Assembly (NCBI RefSeq): GCF_030316855.1
Contig: NZ_JASZYR010000008.1
Coordinates: 1-64,000, forward strand
Reading direction: 5' to 3'
From: Variovorax sp. J22P240
GTDB lineage: Bacteria > Pseudomonadota > Gammaproteobacteria > Burkholderiales > Burkholderiaceae_C
Length of the DNA: 64,000 nt
The first letter of the stretch is position 1. Each line of letters starts with the position of its first letter. The notes under the pieces are model-generated. The model was not told the origin of the DNA. It was given only the letters and a program-made list of their open reading frames with translations, and did no database searches. A program made the position numbers and the translations under genes. Positions 25,007 to 33,502 of this stretch are shown piece after piece.

Positions 25007-25240
25007 ATGGCACGCGTATGCGAAGTAACGGGCAAAGGCCCGATGGTCGGAAACAACGTTTCCCACGCCAACAACAAAACCAAGCGCCGGTTCCTGCCGA
25101 ACCTGCAATACCGTCGTTTCTGGGTCGAAACGGAAAACCGTTGGGTTCGCCTGCGTGTTTCGAGCGCTGCCCTGCGCCTGATCGACAAGAACGGCATCGA
25201 CGCCGTGCTCGCAGACCTGCGTGCACGCGGCCAAGCTTAA
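25007..25240 (+). CDS. rpmB: 50S ribosomal protein L28
   Basis: A 77-residue basic ribosomal protein. MARVCEVTGKGPMVGNNVSHANNKTKRRF is the universal L28 N terminus, followed by PNLQYRRFWVETENRWVRLRVS. Start ATG 25007 is fixed by that N terminus; the frame open upstream is leader. It forms an operon with rpmG 11 bases downstream, closed by a strong terminator. Confidence 0.97.
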   Translation: MARVCEVTGKGPMVGNNVSHANNKTKRRFLPNLQYRRFWVETENRWVRLRVSSAALRLIDKNGIDAVLADLRARGQA

Positions 25241-25251
25241 GGAGCTGAATC

Positions 25252-25425
25252 ATGGCAACGAGCAAAGGCGGACGCGAAAAGATCAAGCTGGAATCCACCG
25301 CGGGTACCGGCCACTTCTACACGACCAGCAAGAACAAGAAGACGATGCCTGAAAAGATGTCGATCATGAAGTTCGACCCCAAGGCGCGTAAGCACGTCGA
25401 ATACAAGGAAATCAAGCTGAAGTAA
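25252..25425 (+). CDS. rpmG: 50S ribosomal protein L33
   Basis: A 57-residue protein, MATSKGGREKIKLESTAGTG at the start and KARKHVEYKEIKLK at the end, with the central HFYTTSKNKKT. It is the zinc-free (C-minus) form, lacking the cysteine pairs of zinc-binding L33. A GGAG site lies seven bases before the ATG at 25252. Cotranscribed with rpmB. Confidence 0.96.
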   Translation: MATSKGGREKIKLESTAGTGHFYTTSKNKKTMPEKMSIMKFDPKARKHVEYKEIKLK

Positions 25426-25443
25426 TTCAGCCCAGATCCCGCC

Positions 25444-25476
25444 AAAAAACCCGCTGTGATCCAGCGGGTTTTTTTG
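25444..25476. terminator. terminator of rpmB-rpmG
   Basis: CCCGCTG (25450-25456), loop TGATC and CAGCGGG (25462-25468) followed by seven T residues; an A run precedes it, so it can act on both strands. It lies about 20 bases after the rpmG stop. Confidence 0.9.
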
Positions 25477-25516
25477 TTGCCTGCGCTTCCGAAAAAAGAA
25501 GGTTCGTCCTAGACGC

Positions 25517-25545
25517 AAAAAAGCCGGCTCATGAGCCGGCTTTTT
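25517..25545. terminator. bidirectional terminator after the desaturase gene
   Basis: An A6 run, then GCCGGCTC (25523-25530), AT, GAGCCGGC (25533-25540) and T5. The palindrome is perfect, with A and T runs on both flanks. It lies 27 bases beyond the desaturase stop and probably ends that minus-strand gene. Confidence 0.85.
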
Positions 25546-25571
25546 GTTGGGCGAGGGAGATACCCTGCGGG

Positions 25572-26786
25572 TCAGGCGCGAGCCGCACGCAGACGCGTCG
25601 AGAACTCGCGCAGGCCCGCAATGCCGCTGGCCTCCGCCCGATGACACCACGCGGCCAGATCGGCAGCCAGTTGCTCGCGCGACTGCGAGGTGTTGAGCCA
25701 CATCTGGCGCAGCTCCTCGCGCATCGTCACCATCTTGTCGAGCACCGGATGCGCTGCGCGCGCCTGCACCAATTGCGAGCGAGCGGCGGCGGGCACTTTG
25801 TCGTCATCACGGTGCAGCCAGCGCTTGGAAGCCTTGAGAACCGACAGGTCCGCACCCTTGGCCTTCAGTTGAGCCAGCTCATCGCGAGTCGCACGGCGCA
25901 TTTCGCGAGCGTAGCCGGCCATCACCTCGTAGCGATTGGCGATCAGGGCCTCGAGCGTCTTCTCGTTGGCCACGGGCACCACATCACCCATTTGCAGCTT
26001 CGGCGGCAGCTTCTTGACCTTGGCCCAGCCGATCTTTTGCATCAGGCTGATGTAGACCCAGCCGATGTCGAACTCGTACTTCTTGACCGAGAATTTGGCC
26101 GAGGTCGGATAGGTGTGATGGTTGTTGTGCAGCTCTTCACCGCCAATGACGACACCCCAGGGAATCAGGTTCGTGCTGGCATCCGTGGCTTCGAAATTGC
26201 GATAGCCCCAGAAATGGCCGATGCCGTTGACGACGCCGGCGGCCCAGAACGGAATCCACAGCATTTGCACGGCCCAGACGGTCAGGCCCAGACCGCCGAA
26301 CAGCGCGACGTTGAGGATCAGCATCAGGCCGACGCCTTGCCAGCTGAAGCGCGAGTACAGGTTGCGCTCGAGCCAGTCGTTGGGCGTGCCGTGACCGAAA
26401 CGCTCCATCGTTTCCTTGTTCTTCGATTCCTTGCGGTACAGCTCGGCGCCGCGCCACATGACTTCGTCGATGCCCTTGACCTGCGGGCTGTGCGGGTCTT
26501 CTTCGGTTTCGCACTTGGCGTGGTGCTTGCGGTGGATGGCCACCCACTCCTTCGTCACCATCCCGGTGCCGAGCCACAGCCAGAAGCGGAAGAAATGCGA
26601 CGGGATCGGGCCCAGATCCATGGCCCGATGCGTTTGCGTCCGGTGCAGGAAGATCGTGACGCCCGCGATCGTGATGTGCGTGGTGACGAGCGTGTACAGC
26701 ACGACTTGCCACCACGTGAGGTCCCACAAGCCGTGTCCGAGCCAGTCGATGGCCGCGCTCAGGACGGCAGAGTCAGGAAGCAACAT
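25572..26786 (-). CDS. acyl-CoA/acyl-lipid delta-9-type fatty acid desaturase
   Basis: A 404-residue integral membrane di-iron desaturase that introduces a double bond into saturated acyl chains. The three histidine boxes are HRTQTH (48-53), HRKHH (85-89) and HNNHH (220-224), spaced as in stearoyl-CoA-type desaturases, with membrane helices before box 1 and between boxes 2 and 3. About 150 C-terminal residues past the last box form a soluble helical tail (RRATRDELAQLKAKGADL and on), longer than in many relatives. A perfect palindrome lies just upstream. A terminator follows. Confidence 0.93.
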   Translation of the reverse strand: MLLPDSAVLSAAIDWLGHGLWDLTWWQVVLYTLVTTHITIAGVTIFLHRTQTHRAMDLGPIPSHFFRFWLWLGTGMVTKEWVAIHRKHHAKCETEEDPHSPQVKGIDEVMWRGAELYRKESKNKETMERFGHGTPNDWLERNLYSRFSWQGVGLMLILNVALFGGLGLTVWAVQMLWIPFWAAGVVNGIGHFWGYRNFEATDASTNLIPWGVVIGGEELHNNHHTYPTSAKFSVKKYEFDIGWVYISLMQKIGWAKVKKLPPKLQMGDVVPVANEKTLEALIANRYEVMAGYAREMRRATRDELAQLKAKGADLSVLKASKRWLHRDDDKVPAAARSQLVQARAAHPVLDKMVTMREELRQMWLNTSQSREQLAADLAAWCHRAEASGIAGLREFSTRLRAARA

Positions 26787-26839
26787 TGAGTTCGGTACTC
26801 CATGGCCACACGAAGGTGCAGCCTTCAGGTAACCTGCGA

Positions 26840-26862
26840 TTTTAAGGGTTCGGCCCTTAAAA
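26840..26862. promoter_or_regulatory. perfect inverted repeat upstream of the desaturase gene
   Basis: TTTTAAGGG (26840-26848) and CCCTTAAAA (26854-26862) around a 5-base loop, a perfect 9-bp stem 54 bases before the desaturase start and 55 bases after the RsmB-like gene. It could be a weak terminator for the upstream gene or an operator for the desaturase gene; no T run follows on the minus strand, which favours the operator reading. Confidence 0.5.
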
Positions 26863-26916
26863 GGGGGCTAAATCCTTGATGCATCGCAAGTTTTCCAGTC
26901 GTTTGGAGCTTCGTCC

Positions 26917-28188
26917 CTACTTTCGGTTCCACACGGCAGCAAAGAAGCCGTCGGTGGCATGGCGATGCGGCCAGAGGCGCAGGTAGCGCTTGCCGCTCGC
27001 CCCGCCCGCGCAAAGCGCCTCGGCTCCGGGGACCTTCACGCCGTCGAGCACGTCTGCGGCATCCTGCGCTTCGAAATCCGGATTGGCTGCACCAAAAGCC
27101 TCGGCGATGGCCTCGTTTTCCTCCGGCAGCACGCTGCAGGTCGCATAAATCAACCGGCCACCCGATTTCACCAGGCGCGAAGCGCTCTGCAGGATGGCGG
27201 TTTGCTTGGCCGTCAGTTCCTGGACCGACTGGGGCGACTGACGCCACTTCAGATCGGGGTTGCGCCTCAGCGTGCCGAGACCCGAACAGGGCGCATCCAC
27301 CAACACCCGGTCGATCTTGCCGGCAAGTCGCTTGATGCGGTCGTCGCGCTCGTGGGCGATGGCCGCGGGGTGCACGTTCGACAGCTTGCTGCGTGCGAGC
27401 CGAGGCTTGAGGGCGTCAAGGCGGTGCGCCGACGTGTCGAAAGCGTAGAGACGACCCGTATTGCGCATCGTCGCCCCAATGGCCAGCGTCTTTCCGCCGG
27501 CGCCTGCGCAGAAATCCACCACCATCTCGCCGCGCTTGGCATCGAGCAGCAAGGCAAGCAGTTGCGAGCCCTCGTCCTGCACCTCGACCGCGCCGCGAGC
27601 GAATGCGTCGAGCTTGGTGAGTGCTGGCTTGCCGTCGATCCGAAGCCCCCAGGGCGAAAACGGAGTCGGAACAGCCTTGATGGCGGCCAGGGCCAGTTCC
27701 TTCTGCACCTCAGGCCGTTTGTCCGTGAGCGCATTGACCCGAAGATCGAGCGGCGCCGGCCGCTGCAGGCTTTCGACCAGCGGCCAGAACTGGTCGCCCA
27801 GTTGCGTCTTGAGCGGCGCGACCAGCCATTCCGGCAGGTTGTGGCGGTGGCGTTCGAGCAGATCGTCCTGCTTGACGGCGTCGCAGTTGTCGAGCCAGCG
27901 CTTTTCGGTGTCGTTGAGCGCGCTCTTCAGGAAATCACGGGGGCCATGGAAGCCAAGGATCGCCATCCGCCGTTCCTTCGGCCCGCTGCCAGACGGCGAG
28001 AGGTGGTCGAACAACAGCTTCTTGCGCAACACGGTGTAGACCGTCTCGGCCAGCGTGGCGCGTTCGCGCGGCCCCAGTTCGCGATGGTCGCGGAAGAAGC
28101 GGGAAACGACCTGGTCGGCCGGGTGATCGAATTTCAGGACGAGGCCGACCAGGTCGGCGCTGGCCTCAAGAATGGCTTTGGGGTGCAT
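26917..28188 (-). CDS. RsmB/NOP family 5-methylcytosine RNA methyltransferase
   Basis: A 423-residue SAM-dependent RNA m5C methyltransferase. VDFCAGAGGKT (224-234) is the SAM site, DAPCSGLGTLRRNPD gives motif IV Cys301 and ATCSV gives motif VI Cys351, the two catalytic cysteines. The N terminus carries an NusB-like helical domain in reduced form. E. coli RsmB modifies C967 of 16S rRNA; this protein belongs to the same family but its exact target is not certain. It sits 27 bases after the M48 peptidase gene on the same strand. Confidence 0.88.
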   Translation of the reverse strand: MHPKAILEASADLVGLVLKFDHPADQVVSRFFRDHRELGPRERATLAETVYTVLRKKLLFDHLSPSGSGPKERRMAILGFHGPRDFLKSALNDTEKRWLDNCDAVKQDDLLERHRHNLPEWLVAPLKTQLGDQFWPLVESLQRPAPLDLRVNALTDKRPEVQKELALAAIKAVPTPFSPWGLRIDGKPALTKLDAFARGAVEVQDEGSQLLALLLDAKRGEMVVDFCAGAGGKTLAIGATMRNTGRLYAFDTSAHRLDALKPRLARSKLSNVHPAAIAHERDDRIKRLAGKIDRVLVDAPCSGLGTLRRNPDLKWRQSPQSVQELTAKQTAILQSASRLVKSGGRLIYATCSVLPEENEAIAEAFGAANPDFEAQDAADVLDGVKVPGAEALCAGGASGKRYLRLWPHRHATDGFFAAVWNRK

Positions 28189-28215
28189 GCCCCATTGTCT
28201 CAGCCAAGGGCCAAC

Positions 28216-30075
28216 CTAGACGGTTGTGCGCGTCCAGACCGGTCCGAAGGCTTGGCGCTCGACCTCCGCGAGCGTGGGCGAATGCCCCGCCCACAGCACC
28301 AGCCCAGCACCGGGAAGGCTCAGGGTGTCCTCCAACTGCCGGCAGAGATTCCAGCGCTCCTCATCTGCAAGCATAGGCAACTCCAGGAACACCACGTAGG
28401 CACGCCGCCACGGGAATTCGCGCAGGTTCTTGCGAACCACCCACGCCCGCGAAATCGCGCTGCACCGCACCAGATCGGCGCGAAGTTCGCCCAACTCGAA
28501 TTCACTGAGGTCGTGGCGCGCGATCTGGCTGAAGAATGGCGTCGCGGTGATCTCCTCCCACGCGCGTTGCTCGGCCTCCTCCGCCGTTTTCGCCCGCTCG
28601 CGCCAGAGCTTGAGTGCTCGCTCGTCGTGCGCGCCAGTATCGGGATCCTCGAGCAGCGAAACCGCCGTCTTGGCAGCCCACCAGCGGCTGGCCGTGCTCG
28701 ACTCGTGCAATTTCTCCAGCACCACGAGACGCGCCGGCCGATCGTTGGCCGGCAACATCTGGGCGAGCCCTCGCAATGCCCCAGGGTGATTCGCCGTCAT
28801 CTGCAAGGCGCGTTCGTAGATCCCGCGCACGTCTGCCGCCGCGTTGACCCGGCGCGCGCAGTCCGCCCACTCGACCATTTCGTCGGCATTGTTGCGTCCG
28901 GCGCTGGCCGCGAGCGCGGCGACCCGCTCGCGCACCCGCACGAGGTAGGCGTGATGCTGCTTCCAGTCGTTCGCGTGGGCCCGGCACCATTCCGCATCGA
29001 AATGGGCCGTCCACTTTGGCGCATCACCCAGGAGGGCGAGCGCCGATTTCTCCGACCAGGAGGGCAATCCCGCCTTTTCATCGAGCGCTTCCAGCCGGTC
29101 GCGCAGTACGGGGTGGGTGTCGTCGACGTCGCTCACGCTGCGAAGCGCACCGCGAAGTGCCGTACGCGCAAAGTCGGCGTCAACAGGAGCGCTGAACTTC
29201 CGAGCCATGGCCGAGAAAGGCCCGGCGGGCAATGGCTCGTCGACTGCCCGCGACCAGTGCGACGGCCAGAACTCCTCCGCGTACCAGGAGCCCTTGACCG
29301 CGATCTCGGTCAATGCGCCGGCAACGACGCGTGTGCCCAGAAGGCGTGCGGCGACGCGATCGGCCTCGTACTCATCCTGACGCGCCAGGGCAAAGGTCTT
29401 GGCGGCAAAGCGCGGGAAGTACCAGCGAAAGAAGGCTTGCGACGCGAATGCCATCACGCCATCGTCGCGCTGGAAGCTCGCGTCCAGCTTGAGCCATGAA
29501 AGGCGAGTCCGGTAGATCCAGGCGCTCAGCTTTCCGTGGTTGCCGCGCAAGTGGCCGTACTCGTGCGCCAGCACGGAGAGCAGGCGACGCCGGTCGAGTG
29601 CCATGAGAAGCGGAAGCCCCACGCTGAGATAGTTGACCGCCCCGCCGAAGAGTCCGAAGCGCGGCAACTGCCGAATGCTCGCATTGAAATCGCTGTCGAG
29701 ATAGACGCGGTGGACCGGTGGGCCGTCGATCTTGGCGCGGATCCGGTCGAGTGCTTCGAACAATGCGGGCGCGTCCTCGCGCTCCAGCGCAACGCCCTCG
29801 GGCTCATCGAATCGCACCCAGAGCGCGCGCAACGTGGCCCACAGCAGGCCGAGGGCAAAAAGCAGGAGCCAGCCCCGCCCCACGCTGAAACGCGTGCCCT
29901 GTCCCAGGGAAACCACGACCCACGCGATGATGCCGACCGCCAGCGCCAGGCAGGCGACCACCCACAGATAGCCCAATGCGGCGAATGCGGCTACTCCGCG
30001 GCGGTAGCCCGAGCTGTCGTCCGCGCTGGCATGCTCGCTCAGCCGTACGAGATGAACAAAATCCGCACGATCCAT
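28216..30075 (-). CDS. M48 family metallopeptidase, membrane bound
   Basis: A 619-residue protein with two membrane helices (about 34-58 and 67-86) followed by a zinc peptidase domain. The HExxH motif is HEYGH at 171-175, and the third ligand is probably the Glu in DEYEAD near residue 234. The remaining 350 residues form a helical, TPR-like tail (ERALQMTANHPGALRGLAQ) of unknown role. M48 members such as HtpX and BepA act in membrane or outer-membrane protein quality control; this one has a distinct architecture. Divergent from a small DUF1653 gene with 35 bases between starts. Confidence 0.82.
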   Translation of the reverse strand: MDRADFVHLVRLSEHASADDSSGYRRGVAAFAALGYLWVVACLALAVGIIAWVVVSLGQGTRFSVGRGWLLLFALGLLWATLRALWVRFDEPEGVALEREDAPALFEALDRIRAKIDGPPVHRVYLDSDFNASIRQLPRFGLFGGAVNYLSVGLPLLMALDRRRLLSVLAHEYGHLRGNHGKLSAWIYRTRLSWLKLDASFQRDDGVMAFASQAFFRWYFPRFAAKTFALARQDEYEADRVAARLLGTRVVAGALTEIAVKGSWYAEEFWPSHWSRAVDEPLPAGPFSAMARKFSAPVDADFARTALRGALRSVSDVDDTHPVLRDRLEALDEKAGLPSWSEKSALALLGDAPKWTAHFDAEWCRAHANDWKQHHAYLVRVRERVAALAASAGRNNADEMVEWADCARRVNAAADVRGIYERALQMTANHPGALRGLAQMLPANDRPARLVVLEKLHESSTASRWWAAKTAVSLLEDPDTGAHDERALKLWRERAKTAEEAEQRAWEEITATPFFSQIARHDLSEFELGELRADLVRCSAISRAWVVRKNLREFPWRRAYVVFLELPMLADEERWNLCRQLEDTLSLPGAGLVLWAGHSPTLAEVERQAFGPVWTRTTV

Positions 30076-30110
30076 CCCGACCTTTCACCCTATTGAAGGA
30101 AACACCCGAC

Positions 30111-30347
30111 GTGACAGACAACGACCTCCCGCCCCTGATCGAAACGCCGCCGGGCCGCTACCGCCACTACAAGGGCGGCGAGTACGAGGTGCTCGGCACG
30201 GTGCGTCATAGCGAAACGCTCGAGCCGATGACGCTGTACCGGGCGCTCTACGGCCAACGCGGCTTGTGGGTAAGACCCGCCGCAATGTTCGGGGAGACCG
30301 TGAAGGTGGGGGGCTCGTCACAATTGCGCTTCGTCAAACTCGACTAG
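30111..30347 (+). CDS. DUF1653 domain protein
   Basis: A 78-residue protein that is a single DUF1653 domain: PGRYRHYKGGEYEVLGTVRHSE followed by MTLYRALYGQRGLWVRPAAMF. The fold is small and all-beta; function is unknown. The start is a GTG at 30111 with GAAGGA about 12 bases upstream; no ATG fits the domain edge. It is divergent from the M48 peptidase gene and converges on purN, 22 bases away. Confidence 0.8.
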   Translation: MTDNDLPPLIETPPGRYRHYKGGEYEVLGTVRHSETLEPMTLYRALYGQRGLWVRPAAMFGETVKVGGSSQLRFVKLD

Positions 30348-30369
30348 AGATATCGAAGCGTAGATTGTG

Positions 30370-30954
30370 TCAGTTTGTTTCCAAAAGCCATGCAGCAATG
30401 GCTTGCGGGTAAACCCTATGTTCCTGTGCCAGAACTCGCGCCGCGAGACTTTCTTCGGTGTCATCGGCCATGACGGGGACCGCGGCTTGGGCCAGGATCG
30501 GCCCGTGGTCGAGTTCAACCGTGACCTCGTGCACGGTCACGCCTGCCACACGGCAACCCGCCTCGATGGCGCGGCGGTGCGTGTGAAGCCCCGGGAAGGC
30601 GGGCAGGAGTGAGGGATGAATATTGAGGAGCCGGCGCTCGTAGCGCGTCACGAAGCCGGGCGTCAGGATGCGCATGAATCCCGCGAGCACCACCAGCGTC
30701 GGCGAATGCACATCGATCGCCTTGGCCAGCGCCGCATCGAAGTCTTCCCGCGTCGAATAGTCCTTGTGCGAAACCACGGCGGTCGCGATGCCGTGCTCTC
30801 GTGCGATCGCCAGCCCCTGCGCGTCCGCCTTGTTGCTGATGACCGCCGCGACGCGCGCACCGAAGCGTGCAGCCCATCGCTCTTTCTCGGCAGCCCGAAC
30901 GATGGCAGCCATGTTCGAGCCGCTGCCGGAGATCAGGATCACAATGTTTTTCAT
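30370..30954 (-). CDS. purN: phosphoribosylglycinamide formyltransferase
   Basis: A 194-residue folate-dependent enzyme of purine synthesis that formylates GAR with 10-formyl-THF. The catalytic set is Asn111 and His113 (NIHPSLLPAFPG) and the Asp in VELDHGPILAQ. ILISGSGSNMAAIV is the phosphate-binding N terminus. Start ATG 30954 (MKNIVILISGSGSN) is fixed by this motif. Divergent from the acyl-CoA dehydrogenase pair across 143 bp holding a perfect palindrome. Confidence 0.95.
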   Translation of the reverse strand: MKNIVILISGSGSNMAAIVRAAEKERWAARFGARVAAVISNKADAQGLAIAREHGIATAVVSHKDYSTREDFDAALAKAIDVHSPTLVVLAGFMRILTPGFVTRYERRLLNIHPSLLPAFPGLHTHRRAIEAGCRVAGVTVHEVTVELDHGPILAQAAVPVMADDTEESLAARVLAQEHRVYPQAIAAWLLETN

Positions 30955-31020
30955 GGGACGCGGGATTATCTGTGCTCGTTTCCCCGAGGTCCGGTTTGTC
31001 GCGGCGCGGACACCTTGAAC

Positions 31021-31036
31021 TAGCACGACCGTGCTA
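31021..31036. promoter_or_regulatory. TetR-type palindrome in the acyl-CoA dehydrogenase promoter
   Basis: TAGCACG (31021-31027), AC, CGTGCTA (31030-31036): a perfect palindrome with a 2-base centre. It follows TTGAAC (31015-31020, -35-like) and runs into TAAAAA (31035-31040, -10-like), so a bound protein would cover the promoter. Such compact palindromes are typical of TetR-family repressors of fatty-acid catabolism (FadP/PsrA type); the regulator is not in this window. Confidence 0.6.
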
Positions 31037-31097
31037 AAAATGCCGGTTCCGAAGATGCGCCGCGCCCGCGGCGGTCGATCAACACAGCGAGGCACGC

Positions 31098-32279
31098 ATG
31101 GATTTGAGCTTCACGCCCGAAGAACAGAAGTTCCGCGAAGAGATTCGCGCCTGGGTCAAAGAGAACCTTCCCGCAGAGATTTCCCACAAGGTGCACAACG
31201 CCCTCGAACTCACGCGCGACGATCTTCAGCGCTGGGCCAAGATCCTTGGCAAGAAGGGCTGGCTGGGCTACGGCTGGCCCAAGGAATTCGGCGGCCCTGG
31301 CTGGACCGCTGTCGAGAAGCACCTGTTCGAGGAAGAAGCCGCCCTCGCCGGCGCGCCTCGGATCATCCCCTTCGGCCCCGTGATGGTCGCGCCGGTCATC
31401 ATGGCCTACGGCAACCCCGAGCAGCACAAGCGATTCCTCCCCGGCATCGCGAGCGGCGAAGTCTGGTGGAGCCAGGGCTACAGCGAGCCGGGCTCCGGTT
31501 CCGACCTCGCCTCGGTCAAGACCAAGGCCGAGCGCAAGGGGGACAAGTACATCGTCAATGGCCAGAAGACCTGGACCACGCTCGGGCAGTACGGCGAATG
31601 GATCTTCTGCCTGGTGCGCACCAGCAGTGAAGGCAAGCCGCAGACCGGCATCAGCTTCCTGCTGATCGACATGAAGTCGCCCGGCGTCACCGTGCGCCCG
31701 ATCAAACTCCTCGACGGCGGCCACGAAGTCAACGAAGTCTGGTTCGACAACGTCGAAGTGCCGGCCGAAAACCTCATCGGCGAAGAGAACAAGGGCTGGA
31801 CCTACGCCAAGCACCTGCTCTCGCACGAGCGCACCAACATCGCCGACGTGAACCGCGCGAAGCGCGAGCTGGAGCGCCTCAAGCGCCTCGCAAAGAGCGA
31901 AGGCGTCTGGGAAGACCAGCGCTTCCGCGACGAGATCGCGAAGCTCGAGGTCGACGTCGTCGCGCTCGAAATGCTGGTCCTGCGCGTGCTCTCCGCCGCC
32001 ACTACGGGCAAGAACTCGCTCGACATCGCCGGTCTTCTCAAGATCAAGGGCAGCGAAATCCAGCAACGCTATTCCGAACTCATGATGCTCGCCGGCGGCC
32101 CCTACTCGCTGCCGCTGGTCCGCGAGGCGATGGAAGCCGGCTGGCAGGGCGACTTCCCGGGCGGGCATCCGCAACTGGCCCCGCTGTCGTCGAGCTACTT
32201 CAACATGCGCAAGACCACCATCTACGGCGGCAGCAATGAAGTCCAACGCAACATCGTCGCCCAGACGGTCTTCGGCTGA
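31098..32279 (+). CDS. acyl-CoA dehydrogenase (PimC-like, large subunit)
   Basis: A 393-residue FAD acyl-CoA dehydrogenase. The FAD-binding QGYSEPGSGSDLASVKTKAER, the central VNGQKTWTTLGQYGEW and the C-terminal YGGSNEVQRNIVAQTVFG are intact. The overall pattern resembles the large subunit of pimeloyl-CoA dehydrogenase from Rhodopseudomonas, which acts on dicarboxylyl-CoA esters. It is followed 24 bases later by a PimD-like partner, so a heteromeric enzyme is likely. The actual chain type is not determined. A perfect palindrome overlaps its promoter. Confidence 0.9.
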   Translation: MDLSFTPEEQKFREEIRAWVKENLPAEISHKVHNALELTRDDLQRWAKILGKKGWLGYGWPKEFGGPGWTAVEKHLFEEEAALAGAPRIIPFGPVMVAPVIMAYGNPEQHKRFLPGIASGEVWWSQGYSEPGSGSDLASVKTKAERKGDKYIVNGQKTWTTLGQYGEWIFCLVRTSSEGKPQTGISFLLIDMKSPGVTVRPIKLLDGGHEVNEVWFDNVEVPAENLIGEENKGWTYAKHLLSHERTNIADVNRAKRELERLKRLAKSEGVWEDQRFRDEIAKLEVDVVALEMLVLRVLSAATTGKNSLDIAGLLKIKGSEIQQRYSELMMLAGGPYSLPLVREAMEAGWQGDFPGGHPQLAPLSSSYFNMRKTTIYGGSNEVQRNIVAQTVFG

Positions 32280-32303
32280 GCGCAGGCAAACAAGGATCAA
32301 GCA

Positions 32304-33419
32304 ATGGACTTCAATTTCAGCGACGACCAGCAACAACTTCGCGACGCGGTCGCCAAGTGGGTCGAAAAGGGCTATAGCTTCGAGCGCCGGCAGGCCACCG
32401 AGGCGGCAGGCGGCTTCTCCCGTGAAGCGTGGGACGAACTGGCCGAGCTGGGCCTGGGCGGCCTGTACATCCCTGAGGATGAAGGGGGCCTGGGCATGGG
32501 CCCGGTCGAAGGCATGGTCGTGATGGAAGAACTCGGCCGCGGCATCGTGCTCGAGCCGCTCGCGCAATCCTTCATCGCGGGCGCGGTCCTCGCCGGCCAT
32601 GCCGACGAGGACACCAAGGACAACTGGCTGCCGCGCATCGCCGGCGGACAGGCGATGGTGGTGCTCGCCTACCAGGAGCGCGTGGCGCGCTACCGACTCG
32701 ACGTGTGCGAGGCCCGGGCGGCCAAGGCCGGCAACGGCTGGACGCTGAACGGCACCAAGAGCCTCGTGCCCGCCGGTGACGAGGCCGATGCCTTTATCGT
32801 TCCCGCGCAGGTCGACGGCAAGATTGCCCTCTTCCTCGTGGAGCGCGCTGCCGACGGCGTCGCCGCACGCGGCTACGGCACCCAGGATGGCAGCCGCGCG
32901 GCGGAGGTCGTTTTCGACAAAGCCGCCGCCACGCTCATCACCCTCGATGGCCTGCCGGCCCTCGAGCATGCTGTCGATATCGGCATCGCCGCAACCTGTG
33001 CCGAAGCCGTCGGCGTGATGGACAAGACGCTCGCGATCACCGTCGAGTACATGAACACGCGCAAGCAGTTCGGCGTGGCGATCGCCACCTTTCAGGCGCT
33101 GCGCCATCGCGTCGCCGACATGAAGATGCAGCTCGAACTCGCCCGTTCGATGAGCTACTACGCGAGCCTGAAGCTCAACGCGCCGGCCGCCGAGCGTCGC
33201 CAGGCGCTGGCTCGCGCGAAATACCAACTGGGCGTGTCGATGCGCTTCGTCGGCCAGCAGGCTGTGCAGTTGCACGGCGGCATCGGCGTGACCGACGAGT
33301 ACATCGTGAGCCACTACTTCAAGAAGCTGACGCAGCTGGAGATGACCTTCGGCGACACCCTGCACCACCTGGGCGAGGTGTCGGCGCGCATGCAGGACAC
33401 CGCAGGGGTCTTCGCCTGA
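32304..33419 (+). CDS. acyl-CoA dehydrogenase (PimD-like, small subunit)
   Basis: A 371-residue acyl-CoA dehydrogenase, partner of the preceding gene. The N terminus MDFNFSDDQQQLRDAVAKWV and the C-terminal QLHGGIGVTDEYIVSHYFKKL, where the Glu of TDEY is the likely catalytic base, match the PimD group. The middle domain is less conserved than in PimC, as usual for the pair. A strong terminator follows, so the operon appears to be just these two genes. Confidence 0.9.
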   Translation: MDFNFSDDQQQLRDAVAKWVEKGYSFERRQATEAAGGFSREAWDELAELGLGGLYIPEDEGGLGMGPVEGMVVMEELGRGIVLEPLAQSFIAGAVLAGHADEDTKDNWLPRIAGGQAMVVLAYQERVARYRLDVCEARAAKAGNGWTLNGTKSLVPAGDEADAFIVPAQVDGKIALFLVERAADGVAARGYGTQDGSRAAEVVFDKAAATLITLDGLPALEHAVDIGIAATCAEAVGVMDKTLAITVEYMNTRKQFGVAIATFQALRHRVADMKMQLELARSMSYYASLKLNAPAAERRQALARAKYQLGVSMRFVGQQAVQLHGGIGVTDEYIVSHYFKKLTQLEMTFGDTLHHLGEVSARMQDTAGVFA

Positions 33420-33452
33420 CATCGACCTGCCGTCGCTTCCGATGGCACTCAG

Positions 33453-33485
33453 CGCCCGCCGGCTTCAAGCTGGCGGGCGTTTTTC
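33453..33485 (+). terminator. terminator of the acyl-CoA dehydrogenase operon
   Basis: CGCCCGCC (33453-33460) pairs with GGCGGGCG (33472-33479), with GGC/GCT adding to the stem, followed by five T residues. It lies between the PimD-like gene and the lipoprotein hydrolase gene. Confidence 0.85.
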
Positions 33486-33502
33486 TTGGAACGGAATTTG
33501 CC

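Noticed and set aside
31020..33422. Long minus-strand frame across both acyl-CoA dehydrogenase genes
   Set aside because: It spans two well-supported plus-strand genes and the promoter between, with no recognisable domain.
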